This document shows, in pieces, positions 30,906 to 43,967 of a DNA stretch of 64,000 bases. The stretch's first letter is position 1. Each line of letters starts with the position of its first letter. The notes beneath the pieces are model-generated. The model was not told the origin of the DNA and searched no databases. It saw only the letters and a list, made by a program, of their open reading frames with translations. The stretch lies in the NCBI GenBank assembly GCA_002077045.2, contig KZ111146.1:302224-366223 (forward strand), in the 5' to 3' direction. The DNA comes from Rachicladosporium sp. CCFEE 5018 (taxonomy: Eukaryota; Ascomycota; Dothideomycetes; Cladosporiales; Cladosporiaceae). Position numbers and translations under genes: made by a program.

Positions 30906-32453
30906 GAGTATCTGGTTTCCGATCGCATTAGAGTCACGGATGCGAAATACTTCGCCCTGAGCGCGCCTAGGGCACATTACAATCTGGCGCAGAGCTGTCT
31001 GGCGTATCTCATATATGTCTTATCTCTTTGGACTGCAGCCGAGATACGCGCCGACTCGTTAACGATCCCGCAAACCGTCTTTCCACTTCTGTCGCTAGCC
31101 GCTAACTATTGGGACGAGTATCAGCGCCAGGCTGAGAGCTCACTTCCCCCAGACGAGATACTTGGGCTTCAATTGGTGCTCCTCCAGGATCCTGAGCTTC
31201 GGGACGCATGGTACGAATGTAGGAAGATGTATTCAGATCGACTAATTGGCGCCACTGCGTTGCATGTTGCCTGCAGGTTGAGGATGCCAGCCACAGCAGC
31301 ACTCCTATGCCAGCTCGAGCCTAGCGATATGAATGCGGACGATCAATTCGTGGAAACACCCCTGGTTCGGGCTTGTCTTGCAGGAGAAGAGACAATCGTT
31401 ACAATCCTTATCAATGCAGGAGCCGACATTGATCGCATCAGTAATGGCCTCTCCCCGCTCCTAGCGGCGTCAGGTCGTGGCCACGGCCACATCGTCAAAC
31501 TTCTAATAGACCGGGGCGCAGACAAGCACCTCACGATAGAGGGGCGGTCCGCACTAGAGCATGCTTGTCGAGGGGGCCACTTGGAGGTCGTCAAACTCCT
31601 ACTGCACATGTGTGCGAATCATGAGTCCGGATATCGTGCCATAGATGGGCCTCTGGTGACTGCAGCACACCTAAATCAGGTCGATATCGCACAGTTGTTG
31701 ATCAGTGCTGGCGAGAATGTTGATGGTATCGGAGAAGGCTACGCGTGGGAAACACCGTTGTTCGCTGCCGCAAGCCAAGGGTCAGCAGAGGTCATTCAGG
31801 TGCTCATAGCCGGAGGGGCCGAAGTTGACAGAATCTCTGCATGTGGTTCGACAGCACTGCGCGAGGCGTGTCGCCGGGGCAACGAACGTGTCGTTGCTCT
31901 TCTCTTGTCGGCTCATGCGGCGCCTGACAAAGTGCTACCTCCACATGGTACTGCTTTGACTGTAGCAGTTTGCAGTGGCGATGAGCAGATTGTACGCCTG
32001 GTGCTCGCTGCTGGTGCAAAGGTAAACTTCACGGACCCCGACACAATGCCGCCTCTTCACTATGCCTCATTGAACCACAAGTATGGCATCATGGACGCAC
32101 TCATCGCTGGCGGCGCCGACGTAAACCTACGATCGCCTTCAGGCCAAGTGGCACTGTACGAAGTCCTCCTTGGCGAGGTAATAGACCCACAAGAGAGGTA
32201 CAGGACAACAAGAGCAAGGGACCAGATCCTCGTCACTTGTGAGGTTCTACTTCGCTACTATGCTGCTGACGTCTCTGCCCTTCCTCCGATGTGTGTACAC
32301 GATCGGGATATTGCTGAGCTTCTGAGACAACATGGAGCGCACTGCATATACCTGCACGAATGCGACCTCGATGAATCCTGGGAGGCCTGCATCGGCCGGC
32401 CGAATGTTGGAACTCAAAGTCATTCTCATGCGACGTCACAACCAAACAATTGA
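30906..32453 (+). CDS. NACHT-ankyrin protein, 3' fragment (copy B)
   Basis: Frame is open from the first base after the gap (GAG TAT CTG) to the stop at 32453: 1548 bp, the same length as 5950-7497 in copy A. It holds the end of the NACHT-associated region and all ankyrin repeats, without the P-loop part. About ten amino-acid changes from copy A, several in ankyrin repeats (for example HEACRRGNEGVVD against REACRRGNERVVA). The missing 5' part is an assembly edge; whether copy B has an intact P-loop cannot be seen. Confidence 0.85.
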   Translation, partial: EYLVSDRIRVTDAKYFALSAPRAHYNLAQSCLAYLIYVLSLWTAAEIRADSLTIPQTVFPLLSLAANYWDEYQRQAESSLPPDEILGLQLVLLQDPELRDAWYECRKMYSDRLIGATALHVACRLRMPATAALLCQLEPSDMNADDQFVETPLVRACLAGEETIVTILINAGADIDRISNGLSPLLAASGRGHGHIVKLLIDRGADKHLTIEGRSALEHACRGGHLEVVKLLLHMCANHESGYRAIDGPLVTAAHLNQVDIAQLLISAGENVDGIGEGYAWETPLFAAASQGSAEVIQVLIAGGAEVDRISACGSTALREACRRGNERVVALLLSAHAAPDKVLPPHGTALTVAVCSGDEQIVRLVLAAGAKVNFTDPDTMPPLHYASLNHKYGIMDALIAGGADVNLRSPSGQVALYEVLLGEVIDPQERYRTTRARDQILVTCEVLLRYYAADVSALPPMCVHDRDIAELLRQHGAHCIYLHECDLDESWEACIGRPNVGTQSHSHATSQPNN

Positions 32454-32556
32454 CGCTGATTGTCGACAACACCCTGGGCTCACCTGTCATATCTGACGCA
32501 GATGCGCTGAGTTAATCGTCTGCATGTAAGGCAAGCACAATAAATGGGCTTGATGA

Positions 32557-33808
32557 CTATAACTCCGCCCTGGGCTCTCTGTCTGCTTGCTCGCTTACCT
32601 TCCCCCTCTTCACCATACTCGTCAAAATCTCATACGCCACTTGCGCCCCCGCCAACGCAGTCTGCTCGCCACTCCCATCGAAAGCCGGACTAACTTCCAC
32701 AACATCCGCCGCAACAACATTCAACGCATCAATCCGCCTCAATACCCTAATCAGCTCTCTCGTCGTCCACCCACCGGGCTCTGGCGTGCCGGTACCAGGC
32801 GCCAGACCAGGATCGATAACATCGATATCGATACTGAGATACACTGGCGTCTCGGTACCCACATGCTCGACAATCTGCTTGGCCAGCGTCTCGACGCCGA
32901 GGTCATCGATGTCGTCGGTGCTGAAGCGGATCCAGCCCTGGTTGGTATCTTCTTCATTGTCGCCGATACCTGATAACCGAGTCCGCAGACCGGCGTGAAC
33001 GGACTTGTCCTTGGCGATCAGACTCTCGTTGTGAGCGAGCCAGAACATCGTGCCGTGCGTGAAGAAAGACTGCTGGGTTGGGTCCTCGGGATCGATCCAG
33101 GCTGAGGGGTACTTGGCTGGGTGCCAGGTGTCAAGGTGGGCGTCGAAGTGAACGACAGCTACGGGACCGTAGATGGAGTTCAGAGCACGGAGGGTAGGGA
33201 GAGCGATGCTGTGGTCGCCACCGAGGCTGAGCAACTTTGGCTTATTGCGGTACGTTACTTCGCTCTTTGCATTTGCAGCTGTGGCTTTGCTGTGAGCGAG
33301 GTCCGTGTAGGCTTCGGTCATCTGGCGGAGTGCTAGGGCGTTATCGAAGGGCGTGATGGGGATGTCGCCGCAGTCTATGACTTTCGCCCAGTCGGCGTAG
33401 GGATTGAGACCAGCACGAGGATTGTACGATCGCATGCTACTCTGACGGGAGCTTGCTGCGCGGATCGCTCTAGGTCCGAAACGTGCGCCTGGTCTGTAGG
33501 AGACTGCTGTGTCGAATGGGGCGCCTAGAATAGCTATGTCGTACTCTTCACCCGGATGTTGGAGACATCTCGTGTGTGGGAGGTGCGCGAAGGTCGAGAT
33601 GCCACTAAAACCCCACTGTAGATGTGAGCAGGTGTCTTCGTTCATCTCAGATAGTAGGAACGCATACATCTGTACCCCATTTCGCATCGAGGTCTTCCTT
33701 CGTCCAGCCCACAAATGGTTCTTGTGACTTTAGGGTCGGCTCCGCTTCATGTGCGATTGCAAGACTCGAAAGCCCGCCAAGCGCCAATGCTGTCGTGACC
33801 AACTTCAT
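32557..33808 (-). CDS. Agmatinase-like ureohydrolase with signal peptide (copy B)
   Basis: Same two-exon structure as copy A: exon 1 33808-33668, 52-nt intron, exon 2 33615-32557, 399 residues. The signal peptide has changed to MKLVTTALALGGLSSLAIA but stays hydrophobic, and the linker ends in the same KEDLDAKWGTD before the splice. GGDHS, HFDAHLDT and SIDIDVIDPG are intact. Only about five residues differ in the catalytic domain, so change is concentrated in the secretion signal and intron. Confidence 0.87.
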
Positions 33809-34270
33809 CTTGACTCTCTACTGAACCAGAACACAATGAGGAAAAGAACTGAACGGATTGTGCTATGAAATGGAAAGACCTGCCTTATGTGGTGGAGCCT
33901 TAGGTAAGTGAATGCTCTGCCCTCGGCGCAGATAAGAGACTCCGAACACCGGGAGACGAAATGTCGGGCGGTCTAGAGTTCATTTGCTTGACGCGTCGAC
34001 ATGATACACAGCACGTTCCTCAGTCGACGGTATGGGAATACCTTCCTCCGTTTTGCCTTTTATCAAAGGCAAGGTGATGGCATGGCTGAGGAGTATGTAG
34101 TGAGCAGGAGTCAAGCTCACGGAGTTCATTTCGAGATTGAAGCACAAGCCCATGTCGTCACAGCCGAAACGCGTCTGGCCTTCACGCGTAGAGTGGCCAC
34201 TGGACTCGACTTCATCAGCTTCAAGTATTGTCCTTTATCAGTCCAGTAGCCACGCAAAGCAACCGTCACA
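33809..34270. promoter_or_regulatory. Divergent promoter, agmatinase / DNA glycosylase (copy B)
   Basis: 462 bp. Contains the block at about 33876-33951 shared with copy A and its GATAAG at 33931-33936. The middle (33955-34110) does not align to copy A, so the shared block stands out. Confidence 0.5.
33931..33936 (+). promoter_or_regulatory. Candidate GATA-factor site (copy B)
   Basis: GATAAG, matching the copy A site in position and context, about 125 bp upstream of the agmatinase ATG. Confidence 0.4.
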
Positions 34271-35813
34271 ATGCCTGAAGTAAGCCTGCCTCCCATACAG
34301 GTCCCATGAATCTACTAACATCTCCTCCCAGATCGGCGAAGTCGCCCGCATCGTCAACTACCTCCGCAAACACCTCCTCAACCGCACCATCTCATCATGC
34401 ACCGCCTACACCGACGAAATCGTCTACGGCAAAGTCGGCTGCTCCGCCGAAGCCTTCCAAGGCCACACGGCAAATCGCCTCGTCACGAATGTCGCCCAAC
34501 AAGGCAAATACTTCTACCTCACCTTCGACCAGCCGCCCCACGCCGTGCTCCACCTCGGTATGACAGGCTGGATGAAATTCAGCACCGATGACTCGCGATA
34601 CTATAAGCAAGGCAAGGACAAAGGGTTAGAGGAAGAGTGGCCGCCGAAGTACGTCAAATTCCTATGGAAAGTCGAGAAGGAGGTTGGAGGCGAGGGGAGG
34701 GAGGAGGTGGAAGTTGCGTTTGTGGATCCGAGACGACTAGCGAGGATCAGGTTGGTGGATTGTGAGGCGGGGGAGATTCGGAACACTTCGCCGTTAAAGG
34801 AGAATGGGCCGGATCCGGTGGTTGACAAGGAGATCTTTACGGTGGAGTTTTTGAGCAAGTTGTTGCGGAGGAAGAGAGTGCCTGTTAAGGCTCTGCTGTT
34901 GGATCAGGCGAATATATCAGGGGTGGGGAATTGGGTCGCGGATGAGGTGTTGTATATGGCACGGCTGCATCCGGAGCAGTACAGCAATACGTTTGACGAC
35001 GAACAGATCAAGAGGTTGCACGACTCGATGATGAACGTTTGCACACTAGCAGTCGACACGCTATCAGACTCGAGCAAGTTCCCGGAGACATGGCTGATGA
35101 AGCATCGATGGAACAAGGGCAAGAAGGACTCGAACGTGCTGCCTAACGGCGAGAAGATCACGCACGTCACTGTCGGAGGCAGGACTTCCGCGATTGTCCC
35201 ATCCGTGCAGAAGAAGACGGCCGCTGTGGCTGGGGACGTCGAGAGCGGTGACGAGGCAGTCGTCAAGCCAGCAAAGGGTAGGAAACGGAAAGCTGCCTCT
35301 CCAGATGATGATGACGAAGTCAAGGCTGAGGAGGCTGACACCAAACCTACGAAAACTCGGAGAGGCAAAGCTGAGAAGACTCGATCTGGTGATGCAGCCG
35401 CTGCGAAACCAACAGAGCGACCCTCACGGAGCAAGAAAGCAAAGACGTCGTACGTTGAACCTGATGATGAGGTAGAAGATGAGGAAGTAGCCGTTCCCAC
35501 CAAGTCAGCTGCAAAGCGCAAGGGTCGAAAGTCAGCATCCACAAAACTCGAGCCAGAGGATGAAGACGCCAATGGGGGCGCTGAGCAACCGGCGCCAGTG
35601 GCCAAGAGCAGTTCGAAAGATGCTGCTTCGAAAACGCCGAAGAAGCTGGGGAAGGCAGAAATACCAGGCGAGCGTCGCTCTGGGCGGACGTCTGCTGGGG
35701 ATGTGGCTCTTGGACTGCAGGGGACCAACGAACGAGCGAAAGCAGCGAAGAGGAAGTCTGCTGCTGATGCGATACCGGGAGAGAGACAGTCGACGAGAAC
35801 GAAAGTGAAGTGA
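34271..35813 (+). CDS. Fpg/MutM-type DNA glycosylase with long basic tail (copy B)
   Basis: Nine-base first exon (34271-34279, MPE), 52-nt intron identical to copy A, exon 2 34332-35813; 496 residues. The catalytic domain, H2TH and zinc-less finger are intact. The disordered tail has diverged much more than the core, with substitutions and small in-frame length changes, yet keeps both IPGER motifs (IPGERRSGR and IPGERQSTR). Confidence 0.9.
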
Positions 35814-36938
35814 GGGATTGTGTGAACGCATACGAGGCTTTGATGCACTCTTGTTCGAGTTGACCTCCGCTCTCTCAACGATTCCAGTGGTGTTTGTATG
35901 GCTCTACCGACTGGACGGCTATAGCGACTGGCGGATGCTTGCAGTCTATGAGAGAAATTGGTCCCGCATACGCACTCGAAGCTCGCAGCACTGTGATCTC
36001 TCGAGGATTATTTGAGGGCGCGCCATAGCGGTGAGTTCATCAGTGACGGCACAGAATCTCGCTATCTTGCCACTTCGACAATCATATTTCGCCGAAGCGC
36101 AGTGATGTGTCCGAAATATAGTCTAGCAATGTTGACTCTTCGAAGGCAAAGCATAGAGTTCAGACATGGGCTTTTCCTGAGGCAGGGTAACTGCTCCGCG
36201 TCCTGCTACTGCAACGTGTTTCAATAGAACCAAAGTCACGGGTGGGGATATGCATTCTTTGCATGTTAACGAGTGCTTGCCGTACTGCAATGCCCGATAT
36301 TAGTATCTGTGAGTCCAGGTTCTCGGAGAATTAAAGTCAGCTTTCGTAAGACGAAGATAGCCAAACGAAGCGAAGGATCAGCCCATGCACGCCATGTGGC
36401 GCTAGCCGACCGCGCTTCTGCAAGTCCCACCACAGCACGGCCATTCCTCGCCAGTGTGGTTCAGGTCACCACCAACAGCTTGAACACACACCATCGGCAT
36501 CTCATACAAGAAAGACAGCATTGCCGCGCGGTGCTCCAAGACAGATCTGTTGTCTCACACAGTCTCAGGCGGTTACCTACCAGTAAGTTTCCAGGCAGCA
36601 GACGCCGGCCGTCCAGCAGACCTCATTTCCTTTATCAACTACTTTCCACCCCGCCTTGCAAGGTGACTCCTCAGCCGCACTTTGGCCCCACGAGACTACT
36701 GGCGCACGCAACACACCACCAACGCTTTCCGGCCGCCGCTGAGCGACGTGACACCGATTGCAATCTCGAACTCTCTGGACCAAGTTCCTTTCAGCTAGTC
36801 TCCAATCCTGCTGTCATCACTCTACTGTCGCATCTTCCTTCCGCGCGCAGAACTCTGTCTACCTGCCATTCCTTCCACTTAGTCATCCACTCTAGCTACA
36901 TCTCTCACACCACACCTCCCCTCAGCTGAGCATAAATC
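35814..36938. other. Intergenic, glycosylase to coiled-coil gene (copy B)
   Basis: About 1.1 kb. The blocks at about 36305-36450 and 36590-36920 match copy A closely; the rest differs. No gene supported. Confidence 0.4.
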
Positions 36939-38150
36939 ATGGCCTGGCTCGGCGATGATCCGTGGGACCGACCCCGCCGTCCTCAAGCCCACCACCAACA
37001 CAGCGGCGGCTATCTCCAACCCCAGGACCCGTATCAGCGTGTCTCCGGTGGCATTTACCGCACGCGCAGTCAAGGTCACGCACCACAGCCCATCGTGAAC
37101 GTCTACAACGACGTGATCCAGGACGCGAACTTGCGCGCCGACCCAGTGTATCCTCCCAGCCCAGACTTCCGCGGTCGCCGGATTAGCGACAGACTTGGCG
37201 ACGAGATGTTGGCAGACGAGCTAGCTGAGCTGCGACTCGACCGGCGACTGAGGTCACGGAGTCGCACGAGTGCAGGGAGGACTCACAGTCGCGGGCGCAG
37301 CGGAAGTGGAAGCTCAGACTTCTACAAGCGGGAGTACGAACGTCTGGAACGAGAGAAGCAGTGGAAGCGCGACCAAGCTCGGATCGAGGCCGAGGCTGAG
37401 CTGAAGGCGCGCGAAGCCGCCGACAAAGCAAAACTCGACGAGCAGCGACTAATTGACAAGATGGAGCGCGACAAGAAAGAGCGGAAGGCTGAGGAGCAAC
37501 GCATCAAGGACAAGCTCGAGCGAGAGGAACACGAAGCCAAGGAGCTGGAGAAGAAGCAGTGGGAGGAGTTTGAGCGGAAGCAGCTTGAGAAGAAGGCTAA
37601 GAAAGAGAAGGAGGAGAAGGAGGAGCAGGCGAGGATCGATGAGGCTATGAGAAAGCGGTTGATAGAGGCGGGGCTGTCGGGACGGCAGATCGAAGAGATC
37701 ATGGACAAGGAGAAGAAGAAGGGAAAGACTACGACTACTACTACGACAATCCGGACAAACAATGCGTTGACGTTGCATGGGGGACATCAGCCGGTCTATG
37801 CGAAGATTCATCGCGACTACCTAAGCGTGGAGACCTTACGCTACTACAGCATTCCCTACGAGTATGACCCTGTATGTCCTACCCCTTTGCACTGATTCTC
37901 AAAGAATCCCTCAGGCTGACCAACTTCACAGAGCGACGAGAACTACATCATCGTGCTGCGTGAGATGGACAAGTACGAGACGAACATCTTGTTCGATCAT
38001 ACGAAGGCTTTGCGTGCTGGCCGGCTGCTGATTGAGGCACCCAAGAATGAGAAGGCTTATGCTTTCTATCGCAAGCGGGACCGCAGCAAGAGCCGTAACC
38101 GGAATGATGGCGAGTGGAAGAAGTTTGGGATTTTGGAGTATAAGAAGTGA
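36939..38150 (+). CDS. Charged coiled-coil protein, function unknown (copy B)
   Basis: Exons 36939-37871 and 37932-38150 with a 60-nt intron; 383 residues, same as copy A. Changes are limited to the N-terminal 100 residues (for example ADFVYPLSPD against ADPVYPPSPD); the coiled coil and the C-terminal domain are identical or nearly so, and the DNA is also almost identical there, so this tract may have been homogenised recently. Confidence 0.8.
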
Positions 38151-38571
38151 TTGTCTCTATGGCCAGTGTTGCCGAACGTGCTGATGCAGCTAAACTTGAA
38201 TGAGCATGATACCACGAGGGACGAGTCTGAGGGCTGAGGGATGAGGATACTTTGCAAAGCTTTTGAAGGCGTGATCTAGCGTAGCGGTGGCAATCTGTTT
38301 CGTTCGTAGCCTGCATCTCTTCCTCAACCAATGTTGATCTTGCGTTTGAACGATCATCCAGTCAGAGCGCTGCCAAAGGCGCTTAGTCACTGCCAAATTA
38401 CCCCCACATCTCGAATCGCGTGGCTTGGTGGGGTGTTTGTTCCTGAACAGCGCTTCGAAATTCCGTGGATTACGACTCGAAGCGGTGGACAGCGAAGGAA
38501 TTGCATGAGAGTCTTGCTCCTAGAGACCTCGCACACTCAGCCTCGACTACTGCCACCACACCATCGCCATC
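38151..38571. other. Intergenic, coiled-coil gene to RLI1 (copy B)
   Basis: 421 bp, same length as in copy A and nearly identical. No gene seen. Confidence 0.4.
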
Positions 38572-40559
38572 ATGTCAGACAAGCTCACCCGGTAAGCCCA
38601 CACTCCTCGAAGAATTCACCGCCAAAGCCGCTACTAAACCCATCTCTAGTATTGCAATCGTCAACAGCGACAAATGCAAGCCCAAGAAATGCCGCCAAGA
38701 ATGCAAGAAATCCTGCCCCGTCGTCAAGACGGGTAAACTCTGCATCGAAGTCGCTCCCGACTCCAAAATCGCCTTCATCTCCGAGCGGCTGTGCATAGGC
38801 TGCGGCATCTGTCCCAAGAAATGCCCCTTCGACGCCATAAACATCATAAACTTGCCTACGAACCTCGAGAGCCAGGTCACGCACCGCTACTCGGCGAATA
38901 GCTTCAAGCTGCACCGCTTGCCTATGCCCAGGCCGGGACAGGTGCTGGGTTTGGTAGGGACGAACGGTATTGGGAAGAGCACGGCGTTGAAGATTTTGAG
39001 TGGGAAGTTGAAACCGAATTTGGGGAGGTATGATAATCCGCCGGATTGGGAGGAGATTTTGAGGTATTTCAGAGGGTCGGAGTTGCAGAGTGAGTGGATT
39101 GATAGAGTGGAGGCGGGGTTGTGTGGCTGATTTGGGACAGACTACTTCACGAAGATTCTCGAGGACAACCTGAAGGCGCTCACGAAGCCGCAGTATGTTG
39201 ATCAAATCCCGAAGGCTATCAAGAAGAGGGAGGGGGATGATCGGAGTGTGGGCTTCTTGATCAAGCAGAGATGTGAGGTTGATGAGGATCGATTGGATGA
39301 GATTGCTGAGACACTGGGTGAGTCCTGTAAATGGCACGGTGCTGACCGTGAGCTAACTTATCGCAGAGCTCAAGCAAGTCTGGACCCGCGACGTTGACCT
39401 CCTCTCCGGCGGTGAACTCCAACGCTTCGCCATAGCCATGGTTTGCGTCCAAAAAGCCGACGTCTACATGTTCGACGAGCCCTCCTCCTTCCTCGATGTC
39501 AAGCAGCGTCTCGCTGCCGGCCGCATGATCCGCAGTCTCCTAACCCCCACCTCCTTCGTCATTGTCGTCGAGCACGATCTCTCAATCCTCGACTATCTCT
39601 CCGATTACATCTGCGTCCTATATGGTAAACCCGCCGTCTACGGTGTCGTCACCGCCCCCTTCTCCGTCCGCGAAGGCATCAACATCTTCCTCGACGGCAA
39701 CATCCCTACCGAGAACTTGCGCTTCCGCGAAGAATCCTTGACCTTCCGCATCGGCGAGGCAGGCGAAGAGTACATCGTCAACCAAGAAAACGCCTACAAC
39801 TACCCAGCCATGACAAAAACTCTCGGCAACTTCCACCTCACTGTCAACGCAGGTGATTTCTCCGACTCCGAGATCCTCGTCATGATGGGCGAGAACGGGA
39901 CAGGCAAAACGACCTTCTGCAAAATGCTCGCAGGCGCGCTGAAGCCCGACGGCGATCAAAAGGTCCCGCCCATGTCCGTGTCCATGAAGCCGCAGACTAT
40001 TACGCCCAAGTACACCGGCACTGTGAGACAGCTGTTTTTCAAGCGCATAAAGGCGTCGTTCCTGAACCCGCAGTTCCAGACAGATGTATACAAGCCGCTG
40101 AAAATGGACGACTTCATTGATCAGGAAGTGCAGAATCTGTCTGGTGGTGAGTTGCAGCGCGTCGCTATTGTCCTCGCCCTGGGTTTGCCGGCGGATATCT
40201 ACCTCATCGACGAGCCGTCCGCCTACCTCGACTCCGAGCAGCGCATCATCGCCGCGAGAGTCATCAAGCGCTTCATCATGCACGCCAAGAAGACTGCGTT
40301 CGTCGTCGAGCACGATTTCATCATGGCGACTTACCTCGCGGACCGAGTCATTGTGTTTGATGGACAACCATCGACCAAGACACGCGCGAAGAAGCCGGAG
40401 AGCTTATTAACGGGTTGCAACACTTTCTTGAAAAATTTGGATGTGACGTTCAGAAGAGATCCGAGTACGTTCCGCCCGCGAATCAATAAGATGGGGAGTG
40501 TGAAGGATGTGGAGCAGAAGGGGAGTGGAAGTTATTTCTTTTTGGAGGAGGAGAGCTAA
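38572..40559 (+). CDS. RLI1: RLI1/ABCE1 ribosome-recycling ATPase (copy B)
   Basis: Exons 38572-38591, 38650-39089, 39141-39317 and 39367-40559; exon lengths are the same as copy A, while introns 2 and 3 are 51 and 49 nt against 52 and 50. Both iron-sulfur motifs and both ATPase domains are intact, and the protein is essentially identical to copy A. Intron 3 has almost no similarity to its copy A counterpart apart from the splice signals and a CTAAC-type branch site. Confidence 0.97.
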
Positions 40560-41076
40560 GGGCACCTCGGGCTGGACTTACGATGGGATGAATAATGTCG
40601 TCGGTGAAGATGGCAAGAAGGGCGTGGGTACCAAGCGGCGCCGCGTTGTGAAGAGCGGGGCTGACGAGGTGCTTGAGGATGAGGACGCCGAGGAGGAGGA
40701 CGTCGAGGAGGATATCCTTCGTGTAGAGACGTCGTCTGCTGCCGGCGAAGGGGCCACCTCAAGGCACGCTCGAGTCAGCAGACGACGGAGAGAGAGTCGA
40801 TTGTCAGGCAATGGGCATCGACACCCCGAGGAACCAGGGCAACGAGTCGGCGATACTTGTCTGCATCTCCTCGATCTGTGTGCAGCGAGCTACATCGCCT
40901 CGCATCCAGCACCTTAAGCTTCTCGGCCGGGGTGTAACGTCGCTGGCTAGATAGCGCTGGCTATAAGCGTCAATGAATGAATGAGGCTCAACTGGAACTT
41001 GACTTCGTATTGATTGGCCTCAGATTAGTCCTTTTTCCTACTCAGCACATTACTCAGGGTTCCTTAGATCGTACAT
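40560..41076. other. Intergenic between convergent RLI1 and PRP40 (copy B)
   Basis: Shared 3' flank of about 520 bp, with the gap-free aligned block noted for copy A at about 40614-40917. Not called coding. Confidence 0.4.
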
Positions 41077-43587
41077 CTACACCTCCTCGATCTCCCCCTC
41101 CTCACTCCCACTCTGCAACGCCACGTCTTCCTTAGCATCAACTTCCATAGCCTCTGTAGTCTCGACCTTGACTTCTGGCTCTCTGCTCCGTCGGGATCGC
41201 TGCGAACAAATGTGTCAGTAAATGCTTCCTCGATCACTACACGGAAATGAAAGACTTACCTTCGACTCTTTCCTCCCCCCAGCACTCCCCTCACTCTCCC
41301 TCCGCTTCCTCACGCTGCCGACTCTACTGCTACTGCTCCCAGCGACCTCATCGTCACCGTAGTCAAGCACTGGCACACGTCCACGATCCCGAGGATCAGC
41401 GCGGGAAAGATAGCTCCGCTCGCGCTCGACTTCGCGATCGCGGCGTTCGCGATCATACCTATCGTCCCCAGCGTACCCTCCACGACGCTCATCTCGCGCG
41501 TCTCGGCGATCACGTTCCCGTTCGCGAGGAGGCGGCGTGAGTCCAAAAGAAGGTTTGCGGAACTGCCGCTCGCGTGCTTCCTGCGCTTTGCGGCGATCAG
41601 CTTCATAAGCGTCCGGCTCCGGGGTGCGGGTCCTTGTGCGTCGGGAGCGGGAATGCGAGTCCACATGCGGTGGGGGAGGGGAAGCGTAGTAGTCGTGGGA
41701 TCTGCGATCTCTGTCCCCGCGATCGCGGTCAGAGGGCCGGTAATCACGTTCGCGCTCGCGGTCGCGATGAGTGTCACGATCCCGATGTTCGCGGTCTCGT
41801 TTTGCGCGATCCCGCTCAGCGTCTTCAGCTTTCTCTTGCAGTCGACGAATGTGTTTCGAGAACGCTGCGCGGCGGGCTGGGTCATCGAGTGCGAGGTATT
41901 CGGGGTACGAGGCTAGACGAGGCGCGACGAGGTCGAAGGTGTCGCCTATGAGGACTGGCGGGTCGAGGTGCTTAAGCACTGAGCGGAGGGCGTCTATGGC
42001 TTTGCGCTGACTCCGCTCAGCGAGCGCTTTGTCCTCTTCCACGCGCTTCAATATCTTGTCCATGAGTCTGTCGTGCACGAGCTTCATGTCTTGCGCTGTC
42101 CAGCGAGAGGCGCGTGGGTCGCGGTGCATGACTTCAGAGAAGAGCTCGAGGGTTGTGGCTGGTGTCATTTCGTAGCGCTGGTCGTCGAGGATGTCCAGCG
42201 CATCGCTTCGCTTGGAGCGGACCTTGCGCTCTTCGTCTTCGACAGTATCCCAGAAGAGGTCCATGGGCGAGGAGCCCTCGGTGCCTAACAAGTTGCTATA
42301 TCGCTCGTCGTGCTCAACGAAAGGCAGGAAGTCGTGCCACTTACTGCCAGCCCCAAAGGATCCCTCAGCCAGCTTCTCCTGCAGCAGCACCTTGAAGGCG
42401 TCTCTAGCTTGACGATCACGGGTTCGCTGTGACGACTTGTCTTCCTGCTTGGTCACGTTGATATCGCGCTCGAGGCGTTTGAGGTGCTGCTCGAATGCAA
42501 GCAAGACGTCAACCTTGTGCAGCGTGCGAAGGGAGGCTTCGTGTACGAACCGCTCATTCTCCATGATGGCCTGCTGCGCCACGGCCCATTTCGCATGCGG
42601 GTCAATGACAACGTCGCGGAGTAAGGATTCAAGGTCGTCGATGGCTTTGTGGCGGGCGGTGGTCTCGGACTCGGCATGCTGCTTTTTCAGCTCGAGTACA
42701 TACTCGTGGAAGAGCTGCTTACGTTCATCCTCATCGCCTGCCGTACGGAAGACGGCTTCCCGTTCGATCATGGGTCGGGCAGTCTTCCACCGCGTATAGT
42801 GCCTGATCTCGTCGTGAGTTTTGAGCATGTCCCGGAAGTCATCTCGCAACTTAGCTCGCCGCTCCTTCTCTCTGCTTTTCTCCTCGACGCGCTGCTCGAC
42901 GCAGTAGTCTTCAAAGGCTTGCTTGCGCTCTTTCGGGTCCTTCAGCGCGCGGTACTCTCGCTCCTTGATCACCAAGCGCAGCGCGTCAGTCCATGGCGTG
43001 TCATATTTGATGTTGTGCTTGCGGAGAAGCTTGTAGAAGGCTTCTTTCGCCTGCTCCTGGGTGGCATACTCGGGCTCATCTTGCTTGGCTGGCATTGCGC
43101 CGCGGAAGCCACCACCACCACCACCTTGCCCCTCCCAAGGCTTTGACCCTCCACCTCGTCCACCCTCATAGCCTCCTCGGTCGGGAAAGCCATTCTCTCG
43201 GTCGTCTCTCCTGTCGAATCGTCTCGGCGCGGCATCAAAGTTACGATCCGGTCCTCCAGCAGCAAAGCCAGCAGGTGCAGCAACTAGCTGCGAAGCCTGC
43301 GGATTGATAGGCGCAGGGGGCAATACCCAGCTCGTCTCGCGCGTGCCCTTCTTGTAGTAATACGTCCGGCCATCTGCGGCCTTCGCGCTCGCCCAGCCAG
43401 CAGCGACATGCTCAGGCGACAGCTGCGCTGCTACTGCTGCGGGTGCAGAAGGCGCGACTGGAGCAGCTACAGGCGTTGCACCGCCGTTCATCTCGGCCGT
43501 CTTCTCCCATACTGTCTGTCGCGTGACAGCGTTGTAGTAATATGACTTGCCCTCGGCCGTCTTCGCCTCGCGCCAGTCGCTGCTCAT
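41077..43587 (-). CDS. PRP40: PRP40 pre-mRNA splicing factor (copy B)
   Basis: Exon 1 43587-41260, 60-nt intron, exon 2 41199-41077; 816 residues, one fewer than copy A because of small changes in the Ala-rich and Gly-rich linkers. WW and FF domains and the acidic EEGEIEEV end are the same. The DNA of the 3' third, including the intron, is nearly identical to copy A. Confidence 0.93.
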
Positions 43588-43967
43588 CGTTGCAGCTCAG
43601 TGTGCGCACGATGGCGCGGCGAGAATGGCGGATACGCAATGCTATTGCTGCTGCCAATGAATGTTGTAAGGCTGGAGCTTCCTATGCATAGAAAGCTCCT
43701 CCGCCCGGCGTTCGGAGTTGACGAGCCTTGGCAAAGCAGCTTCGACATGTGCTTGTCACGAGGAATGGAAATGCCTCGTATTGGACATGCTTCGTACATG
43801 TGGTCTCGGTGGTGCCTTTACATAAGACAGTCCTTGTCACTGCCCTGGAACTGCCCATAGTATGGATTATCACCCATCCTAGCCAGTAAGTCCACCCTCC
43901 CACCCTATCCCCACTCCCAGACAATCTCAAAACATCCACTGTCCCCCCTCCAGACAGCAACTAAGCC
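43588..43967. promoter_or_regulatory. Shared divergent promoter of PRP40 and the G-patch gene (copy B)
   Basis: 380 bp. Keeps the CCG-N9-CGG pair at 43701-43715. The DNA between about 43740 and 43880 differs strongly from copy A. Confidence 0.45.

Noticed and set aside
34904..35878. Long open frame (324 codons) on the - strand opposite the copy B DNA glycosylase
   Set aside because: It lies antisense to a well-supported gene, is Ser/Phe/Ala-rich as expected from the reverse of a Lys/Glu tail, and in copy A the same strand is broken into shorter frames.
36273..36929. 218-codon + frame upstream of the copy B coiled-coil gene
   Set aside because: In copy A the matching DNA is split into two frames with a different register, so reading-frame conservation is lacking.
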